From: Celeribacter baekdonensis
GTDB lineage: Bacteria; Pseudomonadota; Alphaproteobacteria; Rhodobacterales; Rhodobacteraceae
Direction of reading: 5' to 3'
Length of the DNA: 64,000 nucleotides
Assembly: GCF_003047105.1 (NCBI RefSeq)
Contig: NZ_CP028475.1
Span: 2,790,001-2,854,000, forward strand
This document shows, in pieces, positions 28,986-38,953 of the stretch (position 1 is the first letter of the stretch; each line of letters begins with the position of its first letter). The translations under genes and the position numbers were made by a program. A model generated the notes under the pieces. That model was not told where the DNA came from. It did no database searches and worked only from the letters and a program-made list of their open reading frames with translations.

Positions 28986-29456
28986 TCATTCGCGGTGATA
29001 GGGCGATCCGGCCAGAATAGAGGCAGCGCGGTAGAGCTGTTCGGTCAACATGGCGCGCACCAGCATATGCGGCCAGACCATTTTGCCCAAAGATACGGAG
29101 AAATCCGCCTGTGCGCGCAAGGCGGGGTCAATCCCATCGGCCCCGCCAATGATAAAGGCCACATCAGAGCGCCCGGCATCGCGCCAGCCTGCTAATTTAT
29201 CGGCAAAGTCGGGGGAGGAAAGGAGTTTGCCGCGCTCATCCATGGTCACGATCACTGTGCCTTTCGGCAGGGCGCGTTCCAAAAGCGCCGCTTCCGCTTT
29301 CATGCCGCCGCCCTTTTTGTCCTCAACCTCAGAGAGGGTCAAAGGCCCAAGGCCAAGCGCGCGTCCGGTGCGGTTAAACCGGGTGGTGTAATCGTCAATC
29401 AACGCCGCCTCAGGACCGGCACGTAGCCGGCCCACGGCGATGATATGAACTTTCAT
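28986..29456 (-). CDS. rlmH: 23S rRNA pseudouridine-1915 N3-methyltransferase
   Basis: 156 residues; SPOUT methyltransferase. The family start MKVHIIAVGR and the SAM-binding knot IIGGADGI...SLGKMVWPHMLVRAMLTEQLYRA are clear. The ATG at 29456 shares a base with the rsfS stop (TGATG), so the pair is translationally coupled. Confidence 0.96.
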   Translation of the reverse strand: MKVHIIAVGRLRAGPEAALIDDYTTRFNRTGRALGLGPLTLSEVEDKKGGGMKAEAALLERALPKGTVIVTMDERGKLLSSPDFADKLAGWRDAGRSDVAFIIGGADGIDPALRAQADFSVSLGKMVWPHMLVRAMLTEQLYRAASILAGSPYHRE

Positions 29457-29845
29457 CAGCTCTCGGTCGGTTTGGACGTCGACGCAGCGCGGGAGTCTTC
29501 TGCCGACATCCACATTTTTTCGAGCTGGTAGAACTCGCGGACTTCGGGACGGAAAATGTGAACAATCACATCGCCAGCATCAATCAAAACCCAATCGCCC
29601 TGATCTTTGCCTTCGATGCGCGAAAACACTTCATGTTCCACTTTCAGCGCCGCAGAGAGTTTTTCGGCGGTGGCCGAAACCTGACGGGTCGAGCGACCGG
29701 AGCAAATCACCATATAATCCGCCATCTCAGACTTGCCTTGCAAGCTGATGGTGACGATGTCTTCGGCTTTGTCTTGGTCAAGAAAGTCGGTGATGAAATT
29801 CAACAATTTCTGGCCACCAAATTTTTCAGAGGCTGCGCTTGTCAT
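29456..29845 (-). CDS. rsfS: Ribosomal silencing factor RsfS
   Basis: 129 residues, DUF143 family, binds ribosomal protein L14 and blocks subunit joining in starvation. Visible motifs: LDQDKAEDIVTISL, ADYMVICSGRSTRQV and GDWVLIDAGDVIVHIF. Two tandem ATGs occur; GGAG sits 6 bases before the second (29845) but adjoins the first (29851), so the second is chosen. First gene of the five-gene run. Confidence 0.95.
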   Translation of the reverse strand: MTSAASEKFGGQKLLNFITDFLDQDKAEDIVTISLQGKSEMADYMVICSGRSTRQVSATAEKLSAALKVEHEVFSRIEGKDQGDWVLIDAGDVIVHIFRPEVREFYQLEKMWMSAEDSRAASTSKPTES

Positions 29846-29997
29846 GGGCATCTCCGAATGTGCAGCGTCAAGGGCTGCGGTCTGAGGTAGAGACAGGACA
29901 TAGTCCTCCTATCAAAGCGCGCCGTCATGCCCCGGCGCTGGGCATATATTCAATATAACATCAGTAGAGGTAAATCTCAATGTACCCTGCGCGTCGA

Positions 29998-31314
29998 TCA
30001 ATCAACCCCTTTTGTGACAAGCTGAGAGCCCTCCAACACACGCACTTCGCGTTGTGGGAAGGGGATGGAAATGCCATTGGCTTTGAACGCATCCCACAGC
30101 GAAAGATAGACGTCGCCGCGCACATTGGTCAGCCCGCCCGTCGGGTCCGTGATCCAAAACCGCAGGATGTAATCCACTGAGTTGTCGCCAAAACCAACGA
30201 TATGACAGACGGGCGGCTTGGTCGTCAGGACCCGTTTGACGGCTTTGGCGGCGTCAATTGCGATCTGGCGGACTTGGTGTGGATCGTCGCCATAAGCGGT
30301 GCCAAAATAGATGTCCAAACGCACAAAATCGTTTGTGTGTGACCAGTTGACCACCTGCCCGGTGATCAGATCTTCGTTTGGGATCAAAAATTCTTTGCCA
30401 TCGCGCGTGGTGATCGAGGCATAGCGCGCGCCCAGCGTGTTGATCCAACCAAAAGTGTCCCCGAGTGAAATCACATCGCCGGGTTTGATCGACTTGTCCA
30501 ACAGGATAATCACGCCAGATACGAGATTTGACACCACCTTTTGCAAACCAAAGCCAAGCCCCACGCCGATCGCACCGGACAAAACCGCAAGCCCGGTCAG
30601 GTCAAACCCGACCGCTTTCAACCCAATAAAAAACGCAGCGCCATAAAGAGACACTTGCACGCCTTTGATGATCAACTCGCGCATCGAGGGTGAAATGTCT
30701 TCGTTGCGCCGGATTCGGGTCGAGGTTTGGCGGGCGGTGATCCGAGCAAAGGTGACCAAAAGACCGGTCACCACCAAAGCTTTTAACAACGAGAGGGCGG
30801 AGAGGCGAAATGTGCCAAACTGCACCGCGATGCTGTCTAAAAACGATGCGGCCCAGTCCAGTCCGCCAAAGAAATAGAGCGTCACATAGGCCCAAAGCCC
30901 CCAACGCACGGTGCGGCGCAACGAGCGGTTGCGGACCAGTTGCACCACGAATTCCACCGCAAACCACGCCGAGACCACCCGCGCGATGATGGCAATCAAA
31001 TAGGAGCGCGATGGCCATGTGATTTGGTGCATCACAAGGTAAACGGCCCAGAGGAGCAGCGCCCAAACCAATAAAGGCAGCCGCTTTTCCATCGCCAAAA
31101 GCAATCGCAATTGCCATTTTGGCCGCCCTTCTAGGCTGCGCATCCAATTGCGCATCCGGGCACTGAGAATCCGCCCGATCAAGATCGCGCCAGCGAGCGT
31201 TACAAGGGTGATGCCGATCTGATAGAGGTTCCACCGTCTGAGCAGGCCTTGGGCAAACCCAAGAATATCGCCGCCGGTTTGGTTCAAGAGCTCTGTGATC
31301 TGGGTCGGTTCCAC
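29998..31314 (-). CDS. Mechanosensitive channel, MscS family
   Basis: 438 residues with about five or six N-terminal membrane segments, then the pore-lining helix and beta-domain: SGAIGVGLGFGLQKVVSNLVSG, LLDKSIKPGDVI, and GWINTLGARYASITTRDG. MscS channels release solutes on hypo-osmotic shock. A GTG at 31314 with AAAGGA six bases upstream is the best start; the track-length start at 31386 lacks an RBS. Not linked to the convergent or divergent neighbours. Confidence 0.9.
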   Translation of the reverse strand: MEPTQITELLNQTGGDILGFAQGLLRRWNLYQIGITLVTLAGAILIGRILSARMRNWMRSLEGRPKWQLRLLLAMEKRLPLLVWALLLWAVYLVMHQITWPSRSYLIAIIARVVSAWFAVEFVVQLVRNRSLRRTVRWGLWAYVTLYFFGGLDWAASFLDSIAVQFGTFRLSALSLLKALVVTGLLVTFARITARQTSTRIRRNEDISPSMRELIIKGVQVSLYGAAFFIGLKAVGFDLTGLAVLSGAIGVGLGFGLQKVVSNLVSGVIILLDKSIKPGDVISLGDTFGWINTLGARYASITTRDGKEFLIPNEDLITGQVVNWSHTNDFVRLDIYFGTAYGDDPHQVRQIAIDAAKAVKRVLTTKPPVCHIVGFGDNSVDYILRFWITDPTGGLTNVRGDVYLSLWDAFKANGISIPFPQREVRVLEGSQLVTKGVD

Positions 31315-31595
31315 GCGCGGTCCTTTGGTCTTTGGATCAGCTTGGCACGGAGAGCTATTGCCGCGCAAGCACGGCAAGGCACCCAACGCGTCAACTCCCT
31401 TGCGGGACTCACTGCCAACCTATATGTGAACCGCATGGAACGTATGTTTGAAATCGCTGATCGGGCCTGGTTGCCCTGGCGCTTCTTCGGAGCGATGTGC
31501 TCAGTCCTTGCCCGACTTTGATGCGGCCTGGACAGGTGTGTCCGCACGCCACCCATAATTCCTAAAATTCACTCACATATCCACGGGAGAGCGAA

Positions 31596-33005
31596 ATGAC
31601 CGCCCCGAAGACACTCTATGATAAAATCTGGGACGCCCATGTGGCCCACGAGGACGCAGATGGCACCTGTTTGTTGTACATCGACCGCCACCTCGTTCAC
31701 GAAGTGACGTCGCCGCAGGCCTTTGAAGGTCTGCGCATGACGGGCCGCAAAGTGCGTGCGCCGGAAAAAACCATTGCCGTGCCGGATCACAACGTGCCGA
31801 CCACCTTGGACCGCGTGTCTGGCATCATCGCCAACGAAGAGAGCCGTATCCAACTTGAGGCGCTCGACACCAACGCCAAAGAATTCGGCGTGCATTACTA
31901 TCCGGTGTCGGACGTCCGTCAGGGCATCGTGCACATCGTTGGCCCGGAACAGGGCTGGACTTTGCCCGGCATGACCGTGGTGTGCGGCGACAGCCACACC
32001 GCCACCCACGGTGCGTTCGGCGCGCTGGCTCACGGGATCGGCACGTCCGAGGTCGAACATGTGTTGGCCACCCAAACGCTGATCCAGCGTAAGGGCAAAA
32101 ACATGAAGGTCGAAATCACCGGCAAGTTAAAGCCCGGCGTGACCGCGAAAGACATCACCTTGGCGGTGATCGGTGAAACCGGCACCGGCGGCGGCACGGG
32201 CTATGTGATTGAGTATTGCGGCGAAGCGATCCGCGATCTGTCGATGGAAGGCCGTATGACCGTCTGTAACATGGCGATTGAGGGCGGCGCACGTGCGGGT
32301 CTGATCGCACCGGACGAGACCACATTTGACTATGTCAAAGGCCGCCCGCATGCCCCCAAAGGCGCACAGTGGGAAGCGGCTCTGAATTGGTGGAAGACGC
32401 TCTACACCGACGAAGGCGCGCATTTTGACAAGGTTGTGACGCTGAAAGGCGAAGACATTCAGCCGGTTGTGACCTGGGGCACCTCACCCGAAGACGTGCT
32501 GCCGATCTCCGCAGTCGTGCCGTCGCCCGAAGATTTCAAAGGCGGCAAGGTCGAAGCGGTCAAACGCGCGTTGGAATATATGGGCATCGAGCCGGGCCAG
32601 AAACTGACCGATATCAAAATCGACACCGTCTTTATCGGGTCTTGCACCAACGGTCGGATTGAAGATTTGCGTGCAGCCGCCGCGATCCTCAAAGGCAAAA
32701 AGGTCAAAGACGGCATGCGGGCGATGATCGTTCCGGGGTCGGGCCTTGTGCGCGCACAAGCCGAAGAAGAGGGTTTGGCCGACATCTTTATCGAAGCGGG
32801 CTTTGAATGGCGTTTGGCCGGGTGTTCCATGTGTTTGGCGATGAACCCGGATCAACTTGCGCCGGGCGAGCGCTGTGCAGCGACTTCGAACCGCAACTTT
32901 GAAGGGCGGCAAGGGCGGGGCGGACGCACCCACCTGATGTCTCCGGCCATGGCGGCGGCGGCGGCGCTCACCGGTCATCTGACCGACGTGCGCGAGATGC
33001 TCTAA
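31596..33005 (+). CDS. leuC: 3-isopropylmalate dehydratase large subunit
   Basis: 469 residues, standard length. Aconitase-family subunit holding the 4Fe-4S cluster; isomerises 2- to 3-isopropylmalate in leucine synthesis. Motifs: [29 protein letters not shown] and [11 protein letters not shown] (cluster Cys residues). RBS GGGAGAG before the ATG. leuD follows after one intervening frameshifted gene. Confidence 0.97.
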   Translation: MTAPKTLYDKIWDAHVAHEDADGTCLLYIDRHLVHEVTSPQAFEGLRMTGRKVRAPEKTIAVPDHNVPTTLDRVSGIIANEESRIQLEALDTNAKEFGVHYYPVSDVRQGIVHIVGPEQGWTLPGMTVVCGDSHTATHGAFGALAHGIGTSEVEHVLATQTLIQRKGKNMKVEITGKLKPGVTAKDITLAVIGETGTGGGTGYVIEYCGEAIRDLSMEGRMTVCNMAIEGGARAGLIAPDETTFDYVKGRPHAPKGAQWEAALNWWKTLYTDEGAHFDKVVTLKGEDIQPVVTWGTSPEDVLPISAVVPSPEDFKGGKVEAVKRALEYMGIEPGQKLTDIKIDTVFIGSCTNGRIEDLRAAAAILKGKKVKDGMRAMIVPGSGLVRAQAEEEGLADIFIEAGFEWRLAGCSMCLAMNPDQLAPGERCAATSNRNFEGRQGRGGRTHLMSPAMAAAAALTGHLTDVREML

Positions 33006-33023
33006 ACAGCTTGGGCCACGGAC

Positions 33024-34561
33024 ATGGCGCAACAGGCACCCTCTGATCTGATCTTGATGGCTGGCCAAAGCAACATGGCTGGCCACAAGGTTGGTGTGGA
33101 CGATCTCGCTGACACAGAGCGGGGTCTGATCGAGGGTGCGCGGATTTGGGCTGATGGGGCTTGGGTGCCTCTGGCGGTCGATGCGGGCTATCAGAAACGG
33201 GGTTTCGGTCCCGAACTGAGCTTTGCACGGCAGTGGCAGGACCAGACCGGAGGACCGTTGTCCATCGTCAAACTGGCCAAGGGTGGATCTTACCTGTCCC
33301 GCGGCTGGTCTGCCGAGGGGCGCGGGGGCCGCTCTACCAACGTTTGGTGTCTGAGGTGCGTGCTGCAATGGCCACGGAACCAGTGCGGTTGCGGGGTTTG
33401 GTGTGGATGCAGGGCGAAAGTGATGCCTTGGATATTGAGGATGCAAAGGCCTACGCGGCGCGGTTCGAAGCCTTTGTCGCGCGCTTGCGGCAAGACCTCG
33501 GCGTGCCCGATCTGCCGATTGTCGCGGGGCTGATCTCAGCTCCGGGCGATCACGTTGATCTGGTGCGCGACACAACAGCGTCCGCCGCCTTGACCGCGTT
33601 CAAAACGGTAGAAACCCGCGATCTCGCGCATCGTCCCGACGGCATTCATCTGACGGACTCTGGGCTTGCGGCACTGGGTCAACGCTGTGCCGATGCGTTG
33701 TCTTCATTTGAGGACACCGCATTGATCCGGCAATGGCTTTGGAACAGCGGCCAGTATCACGCTTGGTATGAGGGCGAGACTCTCACGCCGAAAGGTGTTG
33801 TGATCTCGCTGCCTCATGCGGTGGCCGACAATGGCTTTGCTGAATCGGGCTTTGGTCAAAGGTTTTTCCGCAAACGCGGGACGCCTGTGGTTTATGTCCG
33901 GGCGCGGATGTCCAATTGGTTTCAGGATGATGAGGTCTTTGACGTGGCCAAGGCGATCCGTGCCTTTATCCCCAAAGAGACCAAAGTCGTCACCTACGGG
34001 GCCTCAATGGGTGCTTATGGTGGGCTTTTATTGTCAGGGGCTTTGGCTGCGGATCGGGTTCTGGCCGTGGCACCGCAATATTCCATCGACCGGGCGATTG
34101 TGCCTTGGGAAAAACGGTGGAGCAAAGCGGCGAAACGGATCGACGGGTTTGTGCATCGGATGGAGGACCATGTATCTCCTACGGCGCAAAAGCTTGTGTT
34201 TTATGATCCGCTCAATGCCGATCGCAACCAAATCGCCCTGTTTGACACTGATGATACATGGTCCCTGATCAAAATCCCGCTGGCTTCGCATCAAGTGGCA
34301 CAGCGGCTTTTGGACAGCAAATCTCTGTCGCTTTTGTTCAACGGCCTGTTCGACGACGGCCCGCCCGTGAATGACATCCGCAAAGCCGCGCGCGCGCGGC
34401 GGCGTGACAGCAAAATATACTGGCTGACCCTGGCCAACAAAAGCGCCGAGCGCCGCCCGGGTCTTGCTCTTTATGCCATTGACCGTTGCCTTGAGGTCGG
34501 TGGCCCCAAATGGAAACTCAAAAAATTGCGCGAGACATTGTCCGCGCGTGAAACGACCTGA
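33024..34561 (+). pseudogene. SASA-family esterase with C-terminal alpha/beta-hydrolase-like part, frameshifted
   Basis: Two frames make one protein. 33024-33326 encodes the SASA (sialate/acetyl-xylan esterase, CE6-like) start DLILMAGQSNMAGHKVG with its Ser nucleophile. The continuation (PLYQRLVSEVRAAM, WMQGESDALD, PDGIHLTDSGLAALG) is in the frame open to 34561. The break is at a G5 run (33324-33328); one extra G would give ...EGRGGPLYQRLV. The joined product, about 512 residues, ends with a GASMGAYGG nucleophile-elbow-like motif around 34005. It is 19 bp after leuC and 15 bp before leuD. It may be a recent pseudogene, a frameshift-decoded gene or a sequencing error. Confidence 0.8.
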
Positions 34562-34575
34562 AAGGATTCGTGGAC

Positions 34576-35181
34576 ATGGAAAAATTTGAAAAGATCACGG
34601 GCATCGCGGCACCTATGCCACTTGTAAATATCGACACCGATATGATCATTCCCAAAAACTTTCTCAAAACGATCAAGCGCTCTGGTCTGGGTGTGAACCT
34701 GTTCGATGAGATGCGCTATGACGATGACCGCAACGAAATCCCCGATTTCGTGCTCAACAAACCGCAATATCGTGAGGCTCAGGTCATCGTTGCGGGCGAC
34801 AACTTTGGTTGTGGTTCCTCGCGCGAACATGCGCCGTGGGCCTTGGCGGATTTTGGCATCAAATGCATCATCTCGACCTCTTTCGCCGACATTTTTTACA
34901 ACAACTCTTTTAAAAACGGCATCCTCCCGATTGTGATGCCACAAGAGGTTGTGGATGTGTTGATGTCTGATGCCGAAAAAGGCGCAAATGCACGGATGAC
35001 CGTCGATCTCGAAGCCCAGACCGTGACCACCTCGGACGGCCAAGAGTTCCCGTTTGAAGTGGATGCGTTCAAAAAGCATTGCTTGTTGGAAGGGCTCGAT
35101 GACATCGGCCTGACCATGGCGAATGTCAAAGACATCGACGCCTATGAGACCAAAATGGAACAAGAGCGTCCTTGGGTCTAA
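34576..35181 (+). CDS. leuD: 3-isopropylmalate dehydratase small subunit
   Basis: 201 residues, the usual size. Partner of LeuC; the swivel domain shows [13 protein letters not shown] and the [13 protein letters not shown] signature. The ATG at 34576 has AAAGGA nine bases upstream; the GTG at 34570 is too close to it. A terminator follows. Confidence 0.97.
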   Translation: MEKFEKITGIAAPMPLVNIDTDMIIPKNFLKTIKRSGLGVNLFDEMRYDDDRNEIPDFVLNKPQYREAQVIVAGDNFGCGSSREHAPWALADFGIKCIISTSFADIFYNNSFKNGILPIVMPQEVVDVLMSDAEKGANARMTVDLEAQTVTTSDGQEFPFEVDAFKKHCLLEGLDDIGLTMANVKDIDAYETKMEQERPWV

Positions 35182-35215
35182 GCGCGACTTCAGCACCATC
35201 ACGACAGATGTGAAG

Positions 35216-35240
35216 CGGCGGCCCATTGGGTCGCCGTTTT
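35216..35240 (+). terminator. Rho-independent terminator after leuD
   Basis: CGGCG / CGCCG stem with inner CCC/GGG pairing, followed by TTTTAATTTT. Confidence 0.75.
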
Positions 35241-35264
35241 AATTTTACGCTGAGTGTTTATATC

Positions 35265-35313
35265 TAAAGCGTCACGCCATTAACCTGAGACAGGGGAAAG
35301 GCGTGACGCTTTA
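35265..35313. promoter_or_regulatory. Perfect 14-bp inverted repeat upstream of the HdeD-like gene
   Basis: TAAAGCGTCACGCC at 35265-35278 and its exact complement at 35300-35313 with a 21-base spacer, 32 bp before the HdeD start codon and after the leuD terminator. No T-tract follows. Could be a long operator or a 5'-leader hairpin. Confidence 0.55.
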
Positions 35314-35344
35314 AGCTCAGATCCGCAATCCGATGGAGGACGTC

Positions 35345-35863
35345 ATGATCAATTGGAAAACTTGGGTCGGCATCGGCGCTTTGACCTTTCTGTTCGGCGT
35401 TTTGGCGCTGGGCAATGCCGTGGTTGCCTCACTGGCCATCACGATCCTTCTCGGCACGCTGTTTGCCGTCACCGGAGCCGCGCAACTTTGGGCCGGATTT
35501 TCCGCCGAGGCCGGTGGGCACCGCATTTTTAGCCTGCTTTGGGGGCTGATCAGCCTGATGATCGGGGTCAGTTTTATCGCCAATCCGGTCGAAGGCACCC
35601 TGTCTTTGACCATGGTGGTCATGGCCTTTCTTATGGCGTCCGGCGTGATCCGGTTGGTGATGTCATGGCAGATGCGACAGACGCGGTTCTTCTGGGCGAT
35701 GCTTTTGTCGGGCGCTGTGACGGTCCTGTTGGCGGGTTATATCTTTGCCAATTTTGCCGCCGTGTCGCTGTCGCTTTTGGGGATTTTGCTTGGCATCGAG
35801 CTTTTGGTGAATGGCGCGGGTCTTATCGGGTTTGGATTGTTCCTGCGCAGCCATCGTTCCTGA
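35345..35863 (+). CDS. HdeD-family (DUF308) membrane protein
   Basis: 172 residues with six hydrophobic helices in three repeated pairs, as in HdeD, an acid-stress-associated inner-membrane protein. Repeat-like segments include FLFGVLALGNAVVASLAI, GLISLMIGVSFIANPVEG and LSGAVTVLLAGYIF. The ATG at 35345 is fixed by GGAGG. A long inverted repeat lies in its leader. Confidence 0.85.
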   Translation: MINWKTWVGIGALTFLFGVLALGNAVVASLAITILLGTLFAVTGAAQLWAGFSAEAGGHRIFSLLWGLISLMIGVSFIANPVEGTLSLTMVVMAFLMASGVIRLVMSWQMRQTRFFWAMLLSGAVTVLLAGYIFANFAAVSLSLLGILLGIELLVNGAGLIGFGLFLRSHRS

Positions 35864-35866
35864 CGA

Positions 35867-35892
35867 AACGGCGGCCCCTGTGAGCCGCCGTT
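35867..35892. terminator. Bidirectional hairpin between HdeD-like and EF-hand genes
   Basis: Perfect 9-bp stem AACGGCGGC / GCCGCCGTT with 8-base loop between convergent stops. Only short T runs flank it. Confidence 0.6.
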
Positions 35893-35902
35893 CCCAGAGT
35901 GC

Positions 35903-36142
35903 TTATTCCATCGGGGGAAGCAGACCTTCGTTTTGTGCCGCAGCCAGTTCTTCAATGGACACTTCCCCACTCTCATCAGCGTCGATTGCTGCGAAAGTGT
36001 CTTCCATCATGTTGGGATAGGCCATCACCATTTCCTTCATGGAGTAGGTGCCGTTTTTGTCAGTATCCACCAGAGACGACTGCGCGAAAGCCGGGGCTGC
36101 ACACAGAGTCAGCGCACCAAAAGTCAAAGCCATACGTTTCAT
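35903..36142 (-). CDS. Small secreted EF-hand protein
   Basis: 79 residues. A signal peptide (about 1-20, ending APAFA) is followed by two EF-hand calcium loops: DTDKNGTYSMKE and DADESGEVSIEE, both with the D-x-D/N-x-S/N-G-x-x-x-x-x-E pattern. Probably a periplasmic calcium-binding protein of unknown partner. The start at 36142 is chosen for the signal peptide and AAAGGA upstream; the open frame to 36322 is not supported. Confidence 0.8.
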   Translation of the reverse strand: MKRMALTFGALTLCAAPAFAQSSLVDTDKNGTYSMKEMVMAYPNMMEDTFAAIDADESGEVSIEELAAAQNEGLLPPME

Positions 36143-36381
36143 GTCATGTGTCCTTTCATTGTGTGGCACCCGCGTTACGTTTGCGGGCAAATTGAAACGG
36201 TTTTGAACCGCTGCCCTGAGAGATACGTTTGTGGGGAAAGGATGCAACAGCTTCAAACTATTGAAATATTTTTGCGCGCAAGCTTGCCATGGCCACGCAA
36301 GATGCCGCGCATTTTTCGGCAATTTTTAGCAAATAGGCGGCGTTTGAAGCCTGAAATCGGCAAGGAGATGCCAGCATGAGA

Positions 36382-36401
36382 AAGGGGGCAAAAGCCCCCT
36401 T
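36382..36401 (-). terminator. Rho-independent terminator after the CoA-transferase genes
   Basis: Perfect 8-bp stem AAGGGGGC / GCCCCCTT, AAAA loop, followed on the minus strand by TTTCT. Confidence 0.75.
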
Positions 36402-36430
36402 GATAAATCGACCAAACCTCCAGTCCACCC

Positions 36431-37087
36431 TCAACACCCCACATGCATTTCCGGCACATCGGCGTCGTAAATGAGTCTGGCCTCCGTCATCGCGAGGATC
36501 GCCTCAAGCGTCACGTTTGGCGCGCGTTCAATCAGATGCAGCCCGTCGTCTTCGGGTTTGAACACGCCAAGCTCGGTGACGATCAAATCGACCCGACGCT
36601 GTGAGGTCAGTGGCAGGGTGCATTCCCGCACGATTTTGGCTTTGCCTTTGGCCCGGTGTTGCATCGCAATGATCACCTTTTTCGCACCCGTGACCAAATC
36701 CATCGCTCCGCCCATTCCGGGCGTGTACTGGCCGGGGATGGTCCAGTTGGCAAGATGCCCGGCCTCATCGACCTGAAGCGCGCCAAGCACCGTCAAATCA
36801 AGATGCCCGCCCCGGATCAGACCAAAGGAAAAGGCGGAATCAATCGTCGATGCGCCGGGCACAAAGGACACGAATGTGCCACCCGCATCGGTGAGGTGGC
36901 GGTCGCTCATGCCTTCGGGCGGGCGATGGCCCATCCCGACCGCACCATTTTCGGCCTGAAAAAACACGCCCATATCTTCGTCGAGATAATCAGACACAAG
37001 CGTGGGGATGCCGATGCCAAGGTTCACCAATGTGTTGGGCTTAATCTCCTGCGCCACGCGGCGGGCGATAAGGGCTTTGGGGTCCAT
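36431..37087 (-). CDS. 3-oxoacid CoA-transferase, subunit B
   Basis: 218 residues, CoA-transferase family I beta subunit. Motifs: NLGIGIPTLVSDYL near the start, the catalytic Glu in QAENGAVGMG (about 51) and FSFGLIRGGHLDLTVLGALQVD. It transfers CoA between short-chain acids, for example succinyl-CoA and a 3-oxoacid; acetate/acetoacetate is equally possible. The ATG at 37087 has a good AGGAGG-type site (revcomp of cctcct). It follows subunit A by 11 bp. Confidence 0.92.
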   Translation of the reverse strand: MDPKALIARRVAQEIKPNTLVNLGIGIPTLVSDYLDEDMGVFFQAENGAVGMGHRPPEGMSDRHLTDAGGTFVSFVPGASTIDSAFSFGLIRGGHLDLTVLGALQVDEAGHLANWTIPGQYTPGMGGAMDLVTGAKKVIIAMQHRAKGKAKIVRECTLPLTSQRRVDLIVTELGVFKPEDDGLHLIERAPNVTLEAILAMTEARLIYDADVPEMHVGC

Positions 37088-37098
37088 GATATGCCTCC

Positions 37099-37752
37099 TT
37101 ATGACGTAGACCTGATGACGTGATCGACGAGAATGCCGGGGGTCTTGACCGCATCGGGCGGGATCACCCCCACAGGGACGATCTCTTCGGGTTCGCAAAT
37201 CACGGTGCGGCCCGCGAGCGCCATAATTGGGTTAAAATTGGTCGCGGTCAGCATATAGGACAGGTTGCCGACGTAGTCGCAGGAGCGCGCAGCGATCAGT
37301 GCAAAATCAGCAGAGAGAGGCGTCTCAAGCAAATAGTCTTTGCCTTCAAGAGTGACGATCTGTTTGCCCTCGGCCACCAATGTCCCAACGCCTGTCGGTG
37401 TCAAAATACCGCCAAGACCCACGCCTGCCGCGCGGATGCGTTCAACCAACGTGCCCTGCGGCACCAATTCCACCTCCAACTCACCTGAGGCGTATTGTGC
37501 CTGAACGATGGTGTTCAGTCCCATATGGCTACAAATCAGTTTTTTGACGCAGTGCGCGGCAAACAACGGCCCCGGCCCGGTGGTGTCCCGCGCCGTGTCA
37601 TTTGAAATCAGGGTCAGGTCTTTTTTGCCAGCCTCGGCCAAGGCGCGCACGATCCCATCGGGGACGCCCACACCCATAAATCCAGACAGCATCACAGAGG
37701 CTCCATCCGGGATCAGATCGACCGCGTCATGAAGCGATATGGCAAGGTGCAT
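37099..37752 (-). CDS. 3-oxoacid CoA-transferase, subunit A
   Basis: 217 residues, alpha subunit. Glycine-rich CoA-binding start DGASVMLSGFMGVGVPDG, and GTLVERIRAAGVGLGGILTPTGVGT. Forms the two-subunit transferase with the next gene (AtoD/AtoA, ScoA/ScoB or PcaI/PcaJ-like). The 11-bp gap shows an operon. An ATTTCA-N8-TGAAAT palindrome lies 22 bp before its start. Confidence 0.92.
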   Translation of the reverse strand: MHLAISLHDAVDLIPDGASVMLSGFMGVGVPDGIVRALAEAGKKDLTLISNDTARDTTGPGPLFAAHCVKKLICSHMGLNTIVQAQYASGELEVELVPQGTLVERIRAAGVGLGGILTPTGVGTLVAEGKQIVTLEGKDYLLETPLSADFALIAARSCDYVGNLSYMLTATNFNPIMALAGRTVICEPEEIVPVGVIPPDAVKTPGILVDHVIRSTS

Positions 37753-38116
37753 GGCTCTCCTCCCTCCCTTTCCATTTCAGACACGCATGAAATCACGGAT
37801 TCGCGAGTATTTCCATGCGCTCGGTCAACGTCGCGCAATAGACCAAGGGTGCGAAAAGACGTCTGAGCATGAACACAGCATATTGTATCGTCTTTGCTTG
37901 CGCCCCATAGGGCGGCTCAAAATGATGTAAAATCGCACCGCTTTGTCCACGAAACGGCCCCAATTGCCCCATTAACCTTAACCATTCCTTGCTGGATCAA
38001 ATGAAAGAAGGCAAAAGTTGGGCAAGATTGAGGCAGTCGGCCATATTTGGCAGGATCAAAATGGGAAAAGAGAGCGGCATCGTATCGCACTCGACCAGTT
38101 TGAAGGGAAATGGGCA
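37753..38116. other. Intergenic region between CoA-transferase operon and membrane protein gene
   Basis: 364 bp between divergent genes, no coding seen. Contains the RBS of subunit A, an ATTTCA-N8-TGAAAT palindrome (37774-37793), and an AT-rich stretch with CCATTAACCTTAACC (about 37970) likely to be promoter for the rightward genes. Confidence 0.45.
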
Positions 38117-38953
38117 GTGATATATCGCATCCTAGGAGCGATTGTGCGCGCGGTGTTGGTGGTCATACTGATCACAACGCCGTCTATTTTGTTGCCAAAC
38201 GTGTCCGCTGATGGCGCACAGGTCGTCGCGCTTGTGGCGCTGTTCGGCGCGGCTCTGACGTTTTTCGAATATGTTTCCGCCTATCCGGGCCTTGTCGAAT
38301 TTCGCGATGCGCCGCCGTTCAATCGCGTGCGGTTTGGCTCTCTGTTTCTCACCGTTCTGTTGCTGACCCTCATTTTTCGCGGAACATCCGAACCGACAAT
38401 TGCCACCGACTTCGTGACCTCGGTTGGCGCGTTGATCGGCTATGTGCTCGACTTCCCGTATTCTCCTGTACGGCTGATGTTGCTTGCCTTGCCGGATGGC
38501 GCGTCCTTGGGCGAGATTGAGATGATGCGCGAAGCTGCGGGCTTGAGCTATCTCATCTCCTTGGTTGCGCTGTCGGTCTTTATGATCCTTTTGCGACTGG
38601 GTCATTGGCCCTCTAAATCTGGCTCTTTTAACGTCTGGATCAACCTGCCCACCTTCGATCCCACCGCCGGTGGTGACGTGATTGCGCGCCTTAAACGTGA
38701 CGCTCGGATCAATATTGTGATCGGCTTTCTGTTGCCTTTCGTGATCCCAGCCGTGATACAGTCGGCCTCAAATCTGTTCGGTGGTTTGAGTTTCACCAAC
38801 GACCAATCCCTGATCTGGACCGTGGCCGCATGGGCGTTTTTGCCATCCTCTTTGTTCATGCGCGGCATCGCCATGGGGCGTGTGGCGTCGATGATTGCCG
38901 AGAAGCGGCGTCAGACCTACGCGCAGGCCGATTTCGACCATCAATTGGTGTGA
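38117..38953 (+). CDS. Conserved multi-pass membrane protein of unknown function
   Basis: 278 residues with about six hydrophobic helices (VLVVILITTPSILLP, VALFGAALTFFEYV, LFLTVLLLTLIF, SYLISLVALSVFMIL and two near the C-terminus). No recognised domain. A GTG at 38117 preceded by AAGGGAAA puts the first helix at the N-terminus and is preferred to the TTG at 38018. Its TGA overlaps the GTG of the next gene, so the two products may work together. Confidence 0.7.
   Translation: MIYRILGAIVRAVLVVILITTPSILLPNVSADGAQVVALVALFGAALTFFEYVSAYPGLVEFRDAPPFNRVRFGSLFLTVLLLTLIFRGTSEPTIATDFVTSVGALIGYVLDFPYSPVRLMLLALPDGASLGEIEMMREAAGLSYLISLVALSVFMILLRLGHWPSKSGSFNVWINLPTFDPTAGGDVIARLKRDARINIVIGFLLPFVIPAVIQSASNLFGGLSFTNDQSLIWTVAAWAFLPSSLFMRGIAMGRVASMIAEKRRQTYAQADFDHQLV

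Noticed and set aside
32484..33575. 363-residue minus-strand frame across leuC and the SASA gene
   Set aside because: Antisense of leuC with Arg/Pro/His-rich low-complexity composition.
36142..36322. N-terminal extension of the EF-hand protein
   Set aside because: The signal peptide and RBS place the start at 36142.
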